Shown here piece by piece: positions 46,506 through 58,500 of a stretch of DNA of 64,000 nucleotides. This DNA comes from Trichoderma breve. Taxonomy: Eukaryota > Ascomycota > Sordariomycetes > Hypocreales > Hypocreaceae. The DNA lies in the NCBI RefSeq assembly GCF_028502605.1, contig NC_079234.1:5146001-5210000 (forward strand), read 5' to 3'. The notes beneath the pieces were generated by a model. It saw only the letters and a program-made list of their open reading frames with translations, was not told where the DNA came from and ran no database searches. The position numbers were made by a program, and so were the translations under genes. Numbering within the stretch: the first letter of the stretch is position 1; every line of letters starts with the position of its first letter.

Positions 46506-48801
46506 ATGTCTACTCCGCGCCGCTCAGCTCGGCTTGCTAAGGTGAGATTTTCCATGGTTAGACACATTCTGAAAAATCGATTGTGGCCTAACAACATTGG
46601 TGCAGAGCAATCCCATGCTGGAGCCGCCTGTCGAGCTGGAGCTCCCAACTGTAATCGAACGTGTCGAGCCCGTCAAGCGCCAAACACCCAAGAGAATCAC
46701 TCCCAAGAAAATGGAGGCCTTTGAGACGCCAGCAACGCCCGCGAGCCATGCTGTAAAGCCCCCTAGCACAGAGATGCACCCCAGCAAGTTCCACCCAACT
46801 ACCGCCGAACCATCGTCTGCCCTTAGATTGGGCTTCGCAGATATTGAAGACACACGACGGCGCGATAGCTCTCATGGAGCAGGCCTTCAATCCACCCCGT
46901 CCAAAGTTGGCGGTGTGCCATCTTCTGCTTTCACTCTTCGTGTGCCTGCTGGCACCACTGCCAACCAACTGGGCTTAGGGGCTGAAGCCCTGCGTGTTTT
47001 AGAGGGCCTCAAGGAAAAGGCTGCCGAATACAAAGCCGATCTCATCGCCAACAGAGGAAACGACTCATCGGCCGCGTCCACCGATGCCAATGGCCGCACA
47101 ATTGCTAAGCCAAAGGGAAAATCGGGAAGGTTTAGTGCGGCTCATATGGCTGAATTCAAGAAGATGGATTCCATTGAAGGACATGCCTCCGCTTGGAGAG
47201 CACAAGAAGGAAGATTCGTTCCCGTTGTCAACCCTGGCATTAAACGGTCTCTATCCAAGGCCAACCTGGACACCCCTCAGAAAAACACAAAGCAGACTGA
47301 AAGGGTACTGCCAGCTACTGAACCGAGGAAGCGCACATCGGTGATGGAGAGCCTCGGACGATTTTCTGCCAAGAGACTGGGCACCAAGGCCCCTGTTAGC
47401 GAAGACCAAGTCTCTGCAAAGGACGAGCAGCCTTCGCTTTCGGCCAAGAGAGTAAAGAAGAGCGCAGAAGACGACGCTTCGACAACCCGCCCGGTGTCGC
47501 GGGACACGATGTCGGTTCCTCGCCCGTTCTCCAGCGTCAAGAAGCCTGCCGCTTCTAGAATTGCTCGACCTAGCCTTTCTCGCTTGATGAGCCCGACAAA
47601 GTCATCCATCGGTCGCTTCACTAGCCCTGGAAAGTCTGAAGCGGCACCTGCTGCTGTTACATCACTGCCGCAGCCAATCTGCAAGCTACAAGGCGAGGCC
47701 AATGAGGCCAAGGAGCTGAAGGAGTCGAAGGGACCGAAGGAACTCGTGAAACCCAAGGAGCTCATGACTCTCAAGGAGCTCAAGGAGCCTAAGGAATCTA
47801 AGGAGCCCAAAGATACGAAGGTATCTGAAGAGTCCGAGGAGCCCGAAGAAGCCGATAATGTTACCGACACGCCTATGAGGCGATCGGTGATGAAGTCCGT
47901 ATTCGGAAGCAGCATATTCTCGCCTAGAAGACGGAGTGCTATCCCGCAGCCAGTCAGCACCACTGCGCAGACGCCGCCAGCTTCCTCTCGCTTCTCCAAT
48001 CTGAACATTACCCGACTTGCTGCCACTCAGCCCACGAAGAAGTCTGTCAAGCATGTCACTTTTACACCAGAAGTTACGAGAACCATTTTTGATCCAGACT
48101 CTCCATCGCCTCACAAGTCGAACACTACTAAGAAGGCTTTGGAGCGCACTGAAGTCGAGAAAGCCCTGGAAGAAGCGAAATCATCGGGCGATATTGCTTA
48201 TCCCGATTTGTCCAGCTACAAGCATCTGCTTGACTCCAGCACTGAGGAGGCCATCAAATCTCCTTCTCCTTCAGTTCCAGGCAGATTTACGTTCCGAAGT
48301 GATCACACAATCAAGTTTGGAAACCCATCGCCATCCGGCTTTGGTGCCTCTCCCGGCCAGTCGAGCGTGCGACATGTGCGCAATTCTATTAAAGCCACAT
48401 CGGATATGCCCGGCAGCTTTCCTGATCCAGTTTCGCCGAGCTCCCACCCCGATAAAGAGAACACAGCGCCTTCTCCGGCCAAGGTGCTTCCAGGAGTTCC
48501 ACACGGAATGGCCAACAAGAAGCGTCATCGCGCCAACTCGATTGAAGGAGACGCTGACAAGGAGGCAGCTGATCGTGCCGGGAAGAAGGTCAAGAGTAGC
48601 CACGTTCCTGAGGGACAGGCTTTGATGGCTCCTCGTCTTCTGGGTAAATCACCCTCTATCTCCGCCAGCGCAAAGAAAGCCGGCAAAACCCCAGCTCGTC
48701 CCATTATTCGAGCTGTTAGCTCGGCATCGACTTCGAAGAAGAGACCAACGCTGAGCATGAGCCGCCTTAACATGCTTGCCCGCCCAAAGAACCGCGGTTA
48801 G
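46506..48801 (+). CDS. Disordered nuclear-type protein with KEN box and PP1-docking motif
   Basis: Join 46506-46541, 46606-48801; 743 aa. Exon 1 gives MSTPRRSARLAK, an N-terminal basic motif common in chromatin-associated proteins. The rest is basic, Ser/Pro/Lys-rich and disordered, with many S/T-P sites. Segments that look constrained: GRFSAAHMAEFKKMDSIEGH (about residues 180-200), KKSVKHVTFTPEVTRTIFD (about 490-508, containing KHVTF = a K/R-x-V-x-F PP1 docking motif at 494-498), and GRFTFRSDHTIKFG (about 575). A KEN box (K629-E-N, within DKENTAPSP) is a standard APC/C-Cdh1 degron. A Lys-Glu-rich stretch (KELKEPKESKEPKD) lies at about 373-415. I do not recognise a named gene; mitotic chromatin or spindle function is inference from motifs only. 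Confidence 0.75.
47698..47850 (+). repeat. Imperfect Lys-Glu codon array (AAGGAGCTN-like) in the KEN-box gene
   Basis: Degenerate AAGGAGNNN nonamers encode repeated K-E-x units (KELKESKGPKELVKPKELMT and following). It is a charged low-complexity spacer between two Ser/Pro-rich halves of the protein. Confidence 0.7.
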
Positions 48802-51022
48802 GTAGCCAGATGGGCGCTACGAAGGAAATTGGGCGAGCTTCCGCTCAGCCAAGCTCCTAGTCGGCTGGAGACTACTCCCTCCTGCTCTTCTTGCCGGGAT
48901 TGAGTGCAGTCTTCCAGGCCGAATGGGACGTGGTTTAACATGGTGGTTATCTTGATATATTGCCGGTTTGGCGTTGGAGACTGCATCTTTTGGTTGATGC
49001 TTTTGCTATGATGAAGGAAACGTCGCAATGTATAATGGTATCCGGCGCTACGGATCCACTGGCGTTTTGATACGATTGTTTATACCTTGACGGATCTGAA
49101 TGTGGCTGGACATGGCCTCTGTTGAGAGCGACACTTTGCTCTTTCTTCTTTGTTACTTGGCTTGGCGCAGGAAAGGGAAATGGAACGAATAGGGGAAACC
49201 ATCTTTTGTTTGATCGTTTGTTTGTTTGTTTGAGGTCAGGGCGACAGGAAGTCGACTTGTGTACAAGTAGTAACGCATACATTGTTGCTTTTGATGCCCG
49301 AATTGCTTTCCTGTTTGCTTCGCGTTTGTTGAAGTCATCTATCGTGATGCCACCTTGTGTAGTGATTGCTATGTTTTCTTGTAACATAAGAAGTAGCGAT
49401 ACCTTTCAAGTGTTCAGTATTGATAAATCCTCTAAATGGTTTATGTACGCTCTCCGCTTCAGATTTCTGTAGAAATTGAATTGGCAATACCACCGAGAAT
49501 TCTAGCTGCCATCATCTGTTCTTGTTTTCCCAATTCGTGAGACTGGTTTCACTGACTTACACAGCCTCCTCCAATCGTTGTCTGTATTACTCCACCTGGA
49601 AAGCTCTCAATCAATCAATAGATCCAAATTGGATAGGATATCATGCAATGGAAAGAAAGCACGGGACTGATCTCCATACTTAAAGCATCAAAATCAGTGC
49701 ACGCCAGTCCGGTGTATTCTTCCCCCCTTGATATATACGACTGCAATATGCTACCCTAGGCAAGCTCTCGGCTGGTAAATTTCGAATGTTTTTTCGTGAG
49801 CTCCAATGGAATATATGAAGCTTGCCATGTGCTCTGTATGCGGTCCTCTTCTATCTGCCGTTGCAAAAGGCATGAATGACAAGCTTCGTGCCAGCTCTTT
49901 GTGGTGTTGTTAACCTGTAACAATACATATGTAGTTCGCTTTCATCCTTAATAAGCAGAGCAACTATTACAGCTTCCCTGGGAAAGGATTTACGGTTTGC
50001 GGTTTGCTCTCTTTGGCACCACTAACTTGATCAGCAGGCCTACCTGTACAGTGCCAATTCACATCCAGAGTGTTACTGCATCGAACGCCCTGAGAGAAGG
50101 CGGCATGAAGGCACGTATTGATGACGTGATCATGATACCTGGGTGGGCCACTGAGGTTCTCAAGCAATTACCAGCTCAGCTTGCTTGCTGCTGCCACTTT
50201 AGCTGTGGGCGGAAGTACCTACCTCTGCTATGAGGTAGCTCCTGCCTGCGGACCGACACCAGGCCAACAGCAGTACCGGCACAAGTACCTCGGGGCCTAG
50301 CGCAGTTTCAGTGGGCGGAAGCCCTAGTTTGTCCCTCGGCTGCGTCGTAGCTCAGCTTGTATCTCCCTGTAGCTCCAGCTTGCCACGGGTAACCCAGTCT
50401 CCGGATGCGGGATCAGATTCAATGGCGCAAGCAAAGAGACTTTTGATTCGCCTCCAAAGCCGGCCATGTAAAGGACCTCTGAAAGAATAGAATGCTCGTG
50501 GCCGCCTTCAGCTGAAATGCGCTCAATGCTGGACAATGCGAGCTGAAGCCGGTTGCGAGTGCTGAGTTACTCAGCGGCTGTTAGCTAGACTGTACGACTT
50601 GGTACCTGCTGCACTAACGGCCCAGCGCCCCGGAGCCCTAACAGCGCAACCACAAAATATTTCACGGGAATTAAGCGAGCCCCCAAAACAAGCGTGCTAG
50701 CGCCTGCTGGTCGCTTTTTTTTTCTTCGGAGTGGGCTGGCGCAGCACAGAAAAAGCATACAGTAGAGAGAGTTTGCCCGCATTGAGCAGGCAGCGGAACC
50801 CCCCCCAAACAGGGCCGGATCGTGCATTTTCTTCAACTGCATCAGCAGCACACCAGTTTTCCGGACCTCGCTCTGGTGCTTCTCCTCCTTCGCAAGAAGA
50901 AATAGAAAGACCGACTTGCGCGCCAGGAGGGCCATGCGATCTTAAGACGTCGTTACCCCCCCACAAAGTAGCAAAGACTACCCTCAGCGCCGCCAGTACT
51001 GTCCAGCACCCAAGCGACCAAC
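48802..51022. other. Gene-free region (2.2 kb)
   Basis: The first part is the 3' flank of the KEN-box gene; a TTTGT-rich stretch lies at 49205-49235. The last several hundred bases are the leader/promoter of the Stm1-like gene. No coding frame with a domain is seen. Confidence 0.45.
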
Positions 51023-52541
51023 ATGTCACAGGTCGCCTCCCAGGTATGCATATTGCCTTGCATCCCGTCCCCTTTGCAATTCGTGGCTTGGCCGGTGTCG
51101 AGCTGCCGTCAGGCGTTGTTGAGCTTGAGCTACACACATCGCGCCGACGGCTGGGCTGCCTCGCTGTCTCGAAATAGAGACACTGAGCTGATGCCGTCGT
51201 CGCAATATTTCGCTCGGAGCCGCTCTTTCTTGTATTTTTCCAATTTTTGTGTTGCTGGTGCTGACTGCCGCTTTGCTATAGAACCGGTTCGCCTACCTTG
51301 GTACTGACGCCCCTCCTCCCGCAAATTTTACTTTGACCCTCACCCCTCCAACGAACCCCGCCGCGATAGAATCGTTAAGCGCAGGTCACTGACCGAAGTT
51401 TTCCCCCCTGCAGGCAACGACTCCGATGGCGAGGAGAAGCCCGTCGTCCCTGTCAAGACCGTCGACAAGGCCACAACCCGCACTACTAAGCGCAATGTCG
51501 AGCCTCAGGCCCCCCAGGCCCCTGTGAGGACTGGCGGCAACCGCCGTGGTGGCCCCGGCGGAAGCGAGGGCGGTAAGTTGCCCTGTCTCAGTCCCTTGGT
51601 TCGGTGGCGCTGCCGAGGTCGTGGCGCCGTCCGGCAGATGTGAGGTATTGATGCTAATTGCCGACATGCAGCTTTCCGTGACCGCGCCGCCGGTCGGGAA
51701 CGCAACCAGGGCCGTTCCACCGAGGAGACCCCTAGAGATGGTCCTCGTGGTGGCCAGGGTGCTCGCGTCCGTGGTGGTGAGTGAATTTGAATTCCATTTA
51801 GAATCCTTTTCGAGGGATTTTGCGGCACTAGCCAAGTATTTATACTAACACGGGACAAGGACGTGGCGGACGATTCCCCCGTGATCGTGACGACAGACAT
51901 CCTCACAAGTCCGGTACCACCACGTAAGTTTTATGTCTCTCTGGCTACCTCCTTACCAGCTATGTCATACTGACTATTTTCTGCTTTCAAGTGGCTCCGA
52001 TAAGCAAGCAGCTCAGTCTTGGGGTGCCACCGAAGGCAATGCCGAGCTTAAGGACGAGCAGGCCGGTGAGGCCATCGCTGAGTCTGAGAAGAAGGATGAG
52101 CAGCCCGAGGAGGCCGCTGAGCCCGAGGAGCCTGAGGACAAGAGCATCTCCTACACCGACTACCTCGCCCAGCAGGCGGAGAAGAAGGCCGCCCTTGAGT
52201 CTGAGCTTAACATCCGCTCCGCCAACGAGGGTAGCAAGCTCGACAAGAAGTGGGCCAACGCTAAGCCCCTCGAGAAGGAGGAGGATGACTTTATTGCCGC
52301 CTCCGGTGGCAAGAAGCAGCGCGAGCGTGAGCGCAAGGTGAAGCAGACTGTCGACTTCGACCCCCGCTTCGTCGAGCCCGAGCGAACCCGTGGCGGTGGC
52401 CGTGGTGGCCGTGGTGGTCCTCGTGGAGGCCGTGGCGGCGAGCGTGGCCGTGGCGGAAACTTCCGCGGTGGACGTGGTGGCCAGGGCGCTTCTATCAACA
52501 CCAGCGACCAGTCTGCCTTCCCCAGCCTCGGCGGCAACTGA
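51023..52541 (+). CDS. Stm1/SERBP1-like RGG mRNA- and ribosome-binding protein
   Basis: Join 51023-51043, 51282-51300, 51414-51572, 51672-51776, 51860-51923, 51992-52541; six exons, 305 aa. Exons 1 and 2 are only 21 and 19 nt; joining them to exon 3 gives SQNRFAYLGNDSDGEEKP, the N-terminal signature of Stm1-type proteins. Several RGG boxes occur early (NRRGGPGG; RGGQGARVRGGRGRGG) and a dense RGG tail at the C terminus. Between them is the Hyaluronan/PAI-RBP-type core: an acidic region, then SYTDYLAQQAEKKAAL, KLDKKWANAKPLEKEEDDFI and KQRERERKVKQTVDFDPRF. Members occupy the mRNA channel of idle 80S ribosomes, preserve them in starvation, and bind mRNA. The codons are strongly C/G-ending, typical of a highly expressed gene. 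Confidence 0.9.
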
Positions 52542-53499
52542 ATTGCCTGCGACTCATGAAGTCCTCAAAGACCCTTTCCTTGGCTGATGGACTGGGCACT
52601 TTATCTCGCTTCCCACATCTAGAGAGAAAAGAAAAAAATCCCCAATGTGTGTGGAGGACGCTTAAGCCTTTTATGTTTTGATAGTTGATCAAAAAAAAGA
52701 AGAAAAAGTTTGACCATGTATTCTCGACGGTTTGGTCGTTCCGCTGGGTGTCGATGGGACTCAATTTTACAAATGGCTGAATTGTGCTGTATTCCCCCTT
52801 TTCCTAAGTCTCCTTTTTTTTTTAAACTTAGGTATATTTGCACACCAAGTGGTTTCCCCTCCTTTCTTTCCCCGTACTTAGGGAAGGAATGGGGAGAGAG
52901 AAAAAACGGAAAAGAAGTTAACGTTATTTTTATTCTTTTTCCCTTTTTTGAAATTGACGTTGCGGAGAGTGAGAAGTGTCTTTGATACCCCCCTTTTCTC
53001 TGTTTCCGCTTCGCCGGTGAAATGGACTCCATGGGCCAAGGCTACGCCACACTTTATGATCTCTCGTTTGCTATCTCAAAGTGGTCTTTTGCAAGAATTT
53101 GAGTTTTAGTAGGCTGGATGACGGAGCTAGGCCTTCAGTTAGGCGTCAAACGATGCAATCTATGAGAATCTTGTAGCCTCTCGTACTGCCGTAACAGATC
53201 GTATATATCGGGTACAAAGGTTACTACTACACAAGAACGAAGAAGCCTGTTAACGGATTGCGTTACAGTTTGTAATTCATATACGGCCATTGTGTATAAC
53301 TGGCTATCTGGCCTATGGCCTTATTGTGACCCTCATTTTCTCTGCAAGAGTATCCTTATCATCGTAAATGCAAATATCAGCCGTTGCATATATATTCCCA
53401 TAGTTCCCCAAGCAAACAACATTCAGTTTCATCTTTTTTTTAGTCCATTTTAGATCTCGTTTTACGTTTTTTCTTTTCATAAGCTAGTCAAACAAGACT
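52542..53499. other. Convergent 3' region between the Stm1-like gene and LEU2
   Basis: No gene. Long T-rich and A-rich runs (52810-52830, 52920-52955, 53430-53480) fit two facing 3' UTRs. Confidence 0.5.
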
Positions 53500-54902
53500 T
53501 TACGCCTTGAGGACCTTGACAAGCTCCTCGACGATCTTGTCGCCGGCCTCCTTGGTGCCGGAGCTGCCGCCCATGTCCTTTGTCCTCAGACCGCCGTCAA
53601 TGGCGTTTCTGACGGCGGCCTCGACGGCCTTGGCCTCCTTGGGCAGGTTGAGAGAGTATCTCAGCATCATTGCCACGGACAGGATTGTGCCGATGGGGTT
53701 GACGATGCCCTTGCCGGAGATGTCAGGGGCAGAACCTATTCCATTCGATTAGCTTTGTAAGAAACAGATAAGTTGGGATAGTTAACGAACCATGTATGGG
53801 CTCGTACACGCCATTGCACTTAGACTTTCCATCAGGAATGCCGGTCAAGCTGGCACTGGGCAACAAGCCAATGCTGCCGGGGATCACACTGGCCTCATCG
53901 CTGATGATGTCACCAAACAGATTGCTGGTTACAACCACGCCGTTGAGGCCACGAGGGTTCTTGACCATGATCATGGCAGCACTGTCGATGAGCTGGTGCT
54001 CAATCGTCAGATCAGGGAATTCTTTAGCAAACGTCTCCGTCATGACCTTGCGCCACAGCCGGCTGGTGGCAAGGACATTGGCCTTGTCCAGCGACCAGAC
54101 CTTGGTCTCGCCACGGCCGCGAGCCAGGAAGCCGGCCAGGCGAGCCACACGCTCAATCTCAACTCGGGAGTAAGGCTCGGTGTCCCAGGCACTGCCAGAG
54201 CCATCATCTTCTTTTCGGTCACCGAAGTAGATCCCTCCAGTTAACTCTCTGACAATGACAAAGTCTGTGCCGCGGCACACCTCGGCCTTGAGAGGAGAGT
54301 ACTCGACGAGAGCTTCGGAAGCGAAGAAGCACGGGCGGAGGTTTCCGTACGTGCCCATCTCCTTTCGCAGCCTCAGGAGGCCCTGCTCTGGACGAACAGC
54401 ACCGGTACCCCATTTGGGACCTCCGATGGCGCCGAGGAGAACGGCGTCGGCGGCATTGGCGGCGGCGAGAGCTTCGTCTGTTAGGGGAGAGCCGGTCGCA
54501 TCGATGGAGCACTGGGGAGATTCATGGTTAGCTTTGAGATTGAAAGAGGACGAGATAGAGAGTGAGCTTACGCCTCCTAGAAGATGATCTTGCAGGTTGA
54601 ATTTGCCGGCGCTGGGACTGTGTTGCTCAATGGCCTTGAGGACCTAAGCCAGTGTAACCAAAAGTCAGCGTCGACGTCATGAGCAGAGCTAGCAAAGCGC
54701 GGGAAGATGATGCAGTGCGATGCGATACGTCCGTGGAATAGCTTCAGTTTGCACGAACCTTGATTCCCTCAGCTACAACCTATATTTCCAGAACAAACAA
54801 GACATCTGGTCAGCATAAATATCTCCAAATTTCGAGGGATACAGGCCATACCTCAGGACCAGCATGGTCTCCCGCAAACACGACAATGTTGTGCTCCGCC
54901 AT
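53500..54902 (-). CDS. LEU2: 3-isopropylmalate dehydrogenase
   Basis: Join (minus) 54902-54852, 54779-54759, 54643-54572, 54511-53791, 53735-53500; five exons, 366 aa. Catalyses NAD-dependent oxidative decarboxylation of 3-isopropylmalate to 2-oxoisocaproate in leucine synthesis, as a cytosolic dimer. Motifs: [13 protein letters not shown] at the N terminus, GAIGGPKWG, the substrate arginines in [16 protein letters not shown] and VRELTGG, catalytic Lys in DKANVL, and [20 protein letters not shown] with the metal aspartates, then [13 protein letters not shown] with the NAD loop. Length fits (yeast 364 aa). Exon 2 is only 21 nt (VVAEGIK), flanked by GT-AG introns of 115 and 72 bp. A CCG-N4-CGG element upstream may bind Leu3. 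Confidence 0.96.
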
Positions 54903-55522
54903 CGTATCTAGAAAAAACGGTCGTTTGTGATTTCAAAGGATAAGTGACTGAATCAAATAAAGAGTAAGAGGATTAGAAGGAGATAGGATGAATTGTTTTA
55001 AGCTTTTCTGTCGTTGAGAATTGGAGAAATTGAGAAAGCAGAGTGGCCTAATAAGCAATCAAATACCAAAAAGTATAGCTCCTCTGTGCCGAAGTCGGAA
55101 GGCCGACACACGGAGAGCTCGTCTGCCCCGCTTTCGGGTGGCTTTGATTTGCTCGGCTTCAAAGAGATAGAAACTACAAAAGTTGCTGTGCTGTGCGATA
55201 TGGAATTGGCTGGAATAACATGAAGATTGTCACAGGCTTTTTTAGATAATTGGGCCGGGAATAGCCAGGATTTGCCTTGAAGTGCCGAGAGGGATCGACT
55301 TGGAACCTTTTGTTACTGCTGGTCATTTCTATGGTGTTGCGGGGTTGGCCAGATAGCAAAGCAGCAGCAATCATAGGTAATTGGCAGCTCGGCATGTACT
55401 TTGTAGGTAGTCTCGAGGGTAAATACCGTAGGCACGCATTACAAAGGGTGCATTTGAGCCTCATTAAACATTGATGTATACAGGTAGTTTAGGCATCAGC
55501 CAACCAGTGATCGCCGAGTCTC
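54903..55522. promoter_or_regulatory. Divergent upstream region of LEU2 and the NLR-like gene
   Basis: About 620 bp between the two start codons. It includes a candidate Leu3 site (listed separately). The NLR side has no evident TATA element. No gene is seen in it. Confidence 0.5.
55128..55137. promoter_or_regulatory. Candidate Leu3 binding site (CCG-N4-CGG)
   Basis: CCGCTTTCGG is an everted CCG/CGG pair with four-base spacing, the arrangement bound by the zinc-cluster regulator Leu3 in yeast. It lies 226 bp upstream of the LEU2 start. The inner bases differ from the best yeast site (CCGGNNCCGG), so it is a candidate only. Confidence 0.4.
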
Positions 55523-58500
55523 GTGACGCTCCCAGCCTCGCGTCTCTCCTGGGTGTCAGTAATTTTGTCGAATCTCATTGAATACATGTCATTGCACCCA
55601 CCAAGATTCAGCAACACTGCCCTTTTCTTGTCGAGCATGCGTCGATTTAATATCAGCAGCAACACATTTTACAGCGATGCCCACATTAGCCAGGGGGACA
55701 TGAACTGGCGCCAACCGGCTCGACCTGCCGTCTGCCGTGTTCCTTATTTCCGTAATAAAAATCTGGTCGGTCGTCCAGATCTCATGAATGAGCTCAACAG
55801 GCTCCTACCGCAGGAATCAACAGGTTACCGTAGTGCTGCTCTCTGGGGTAGAGCCGGGTCAGGGTAAGTATCGGCGTCCACGTCTCGGTATACATAGTTA
55901 TTCAAAAAGCACAGGAAAACGCAGCTTGCGCTCGAATATGCATATCGGCGATTTGATAATGATAAAAACTGCTTTGTGTTTTGGGTAAATGCTGAGACTC
56001 AGGGAACTTTTTTACAAGATTTTGAATCTATCGGGCAAACATTGGATATATTCAAAACATACCTCACAACCATAGATCTATTGAGGGCTGTCCGCGATCA
56101 AATTGAAGCACTGCCAAAGTGGGTGCTTATCCTCGACAATGCTGACGACTTGCGACTGCTTGGCGTTAATCAAGAAGCAGAGCAGATAAGGAACTTGATT
56201 CGGTACATTCCTCGGGCATCCAATGGAACAGTGTTGTGGACCTCTCGCGATGCCCATATTGCAGGGACACTTGTACCCCCAGCACAATGCATTGAGGTTG
56301 CAAGCATGACATCCAATGAAGCGAAGGAGCTCTTGAAAAAAACCAGAAATCTGAGAAAGAGTACAGAAGAAGTACAAGAAGTACAAGAAGAAGAAGTTGA
56401 GACCGCTGCCTTGTTAGAGAAGCTTTTGTGGCTTCCGTTGGCCATCACGCAAGTCGGCGCATATATGAGACGGACATCAACATCAGCCAAGGAATATTTA
56501 TATTTATTAGAGCAAGGCCGGAAAAGGTGGGATACTTTAGACGAGTACGACGAACATCGGAGGCTTCCTTTGCTCAAGCAGGCTGTAACCGATGTCAAGC
56601 AACCACCAAGCTGCCATTTTCTAGTTCCCATCAAACGGAGCCCATACTTCACTGGCAGAGAAGATCTTTTATGGGCCCTTCTAATGAGGATGCGGCCCCG
56701 TTTGGGAGATTTCGATGATTGCCAGAAGACCATTATTGAAGGCCCTGAGGGTATCGGCAAGACGCAGGTTGCCCTGGAGGCTGCCTATCGTCTCCATGCC
56801 AAGGATCCAAGTTGCTCTATCTTCTGGGTGTCAGCGAAAGATACAATAAGTTTAGAAAACTCTTACTACAATATTGGCGAAAAACTCAACATTGAAGGAC
56901 TTGACAATGACGGAGCTAACATCAACCTGCTTGTGCGGATCGCCTTGGATAAAGAAATCAGCGGTCCTTGGCTCTTGGTCGTCGATGATGCAGATGATTT
57001 TGAGCGGTTGGGATTCACAAACTATCTGCCATCCTGTCTACATGGTTCAATTTTATTCATACAGCGGAAACTTAAGACAACAGCGAGGCCTTATATCCCA
57101 AAAGATAGCATCTTGCGCGTTGAAGAAATGGACTGTGGCGAAGCTCTCAACTTACTAAAAATTTGTTTGAAAGAAGCCCAGGAGACAGAATTTAGCGACA
57201 TAAAGCAGTTACTTGATTTCTTGGATGATTTATCACGGAGTTACGAAAGACAGGGTCATTGGGCGGAAGCCCAAAAGCTGGGGAAAGAGCTCATAGAAGC
57301 TCATATGGTGATATTCGGAGATGAAGACAATGTTACACTGGAAATAATGGACGAAATGCTGCAGAGATATAAGAATCGGGGCCAGTGGCAGGATGCTGAG
57401 ATTCTACAACTACGGATAATAGAAACTCACAAAAAGATCCTTGGGGCCGACAAACACACGGTTGCTAGTATTCGGAGTCTAGCATTCATAAACAAGAATC
57501 AGGGCCGACTTGAGGAAGCTGACAAGCTATATATATCGACAATCGGGACTCATGAAACGAAGCTTGGAAATATTAGCGAAAATATGTCTTTAACGAGCGA
57601 ACCAGAAGACTTGGAAGGAGATTCTGGATATGCATCAGCGTCACGGCGAGCGACCACAACAGTGCCATCAGTGTCTGGCCTTCAGAATGATATCGATGAT
57701 GTCACATCACCGGAGAAAGCAGAAGTGGAAAATGTCATATCAGTGTCAGTGGATGACGATGTTAGGTCTGTCGTTTCTGAAGGTGATGATGTTAGATCAC
57801 AAATATCTGATGTCACCACCAATGAAGGAATGACTGGCAAAGCACTCATCAGGGCATTTCTAGCCGAGCAGCCACAGTTCAAAGCGTTATGTGAAAAAGC
57901 CTTGGCTAAAATGAACAGACACCGTTTCATTGAGAATATGAGTCGGTTACTCAGGTCATTCCACAAAGGGCTGGCAGCAGAAGCCAAATCCGAGGCCGAA
58001 AAGGTTGTCACCGGGCTGTTACGAAGTAAGAGAGGCAGGAGACGAATTAGCGAGCAGCTTGCAGCACATATTGATATGGAGCATGAAGAAACTCAAGATA
58101 AAATCGACTTGGAAATTTCTTCGTCAAAAATGCAGAATGTCGAGGACTGGCTCTCTCAAGCGATGAAGCCCTCCTCGATTGAGGATGTGGAACTCTCAGT
58201 CGATCTTCACCAAGACATAGAACAAGACAGCGATGCCATGGAGATGGATTCAGAAGATGGCAACGAGGCATACAGTTTCCCCTACATCTCAGAGCTGAAG
58301 GCATTTCTACTGGCTTCCAAGGCATTTCAAAGTCTTCAAGTGCAGTTCGCGTTGATGTTCTTGTCATCTGATTTGGGGGACGTGCTTCAGTCAATACCAA
58401 GGGAGAGCATCTGGCTATCACAAGAACAAGATGTCTCGATCTCGAACCGACTCAAGATATTAGTAGAGAACACTACTAAAGTGAGATGGAACTGGTGGCC

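Noticed and set aside
47277..48026. 249-codon minus frame in the KEN-box gene
   Set aside because: Ser/Leu-rich shadow of the Lys/Glu/Ser coding strand; no start context or domain.
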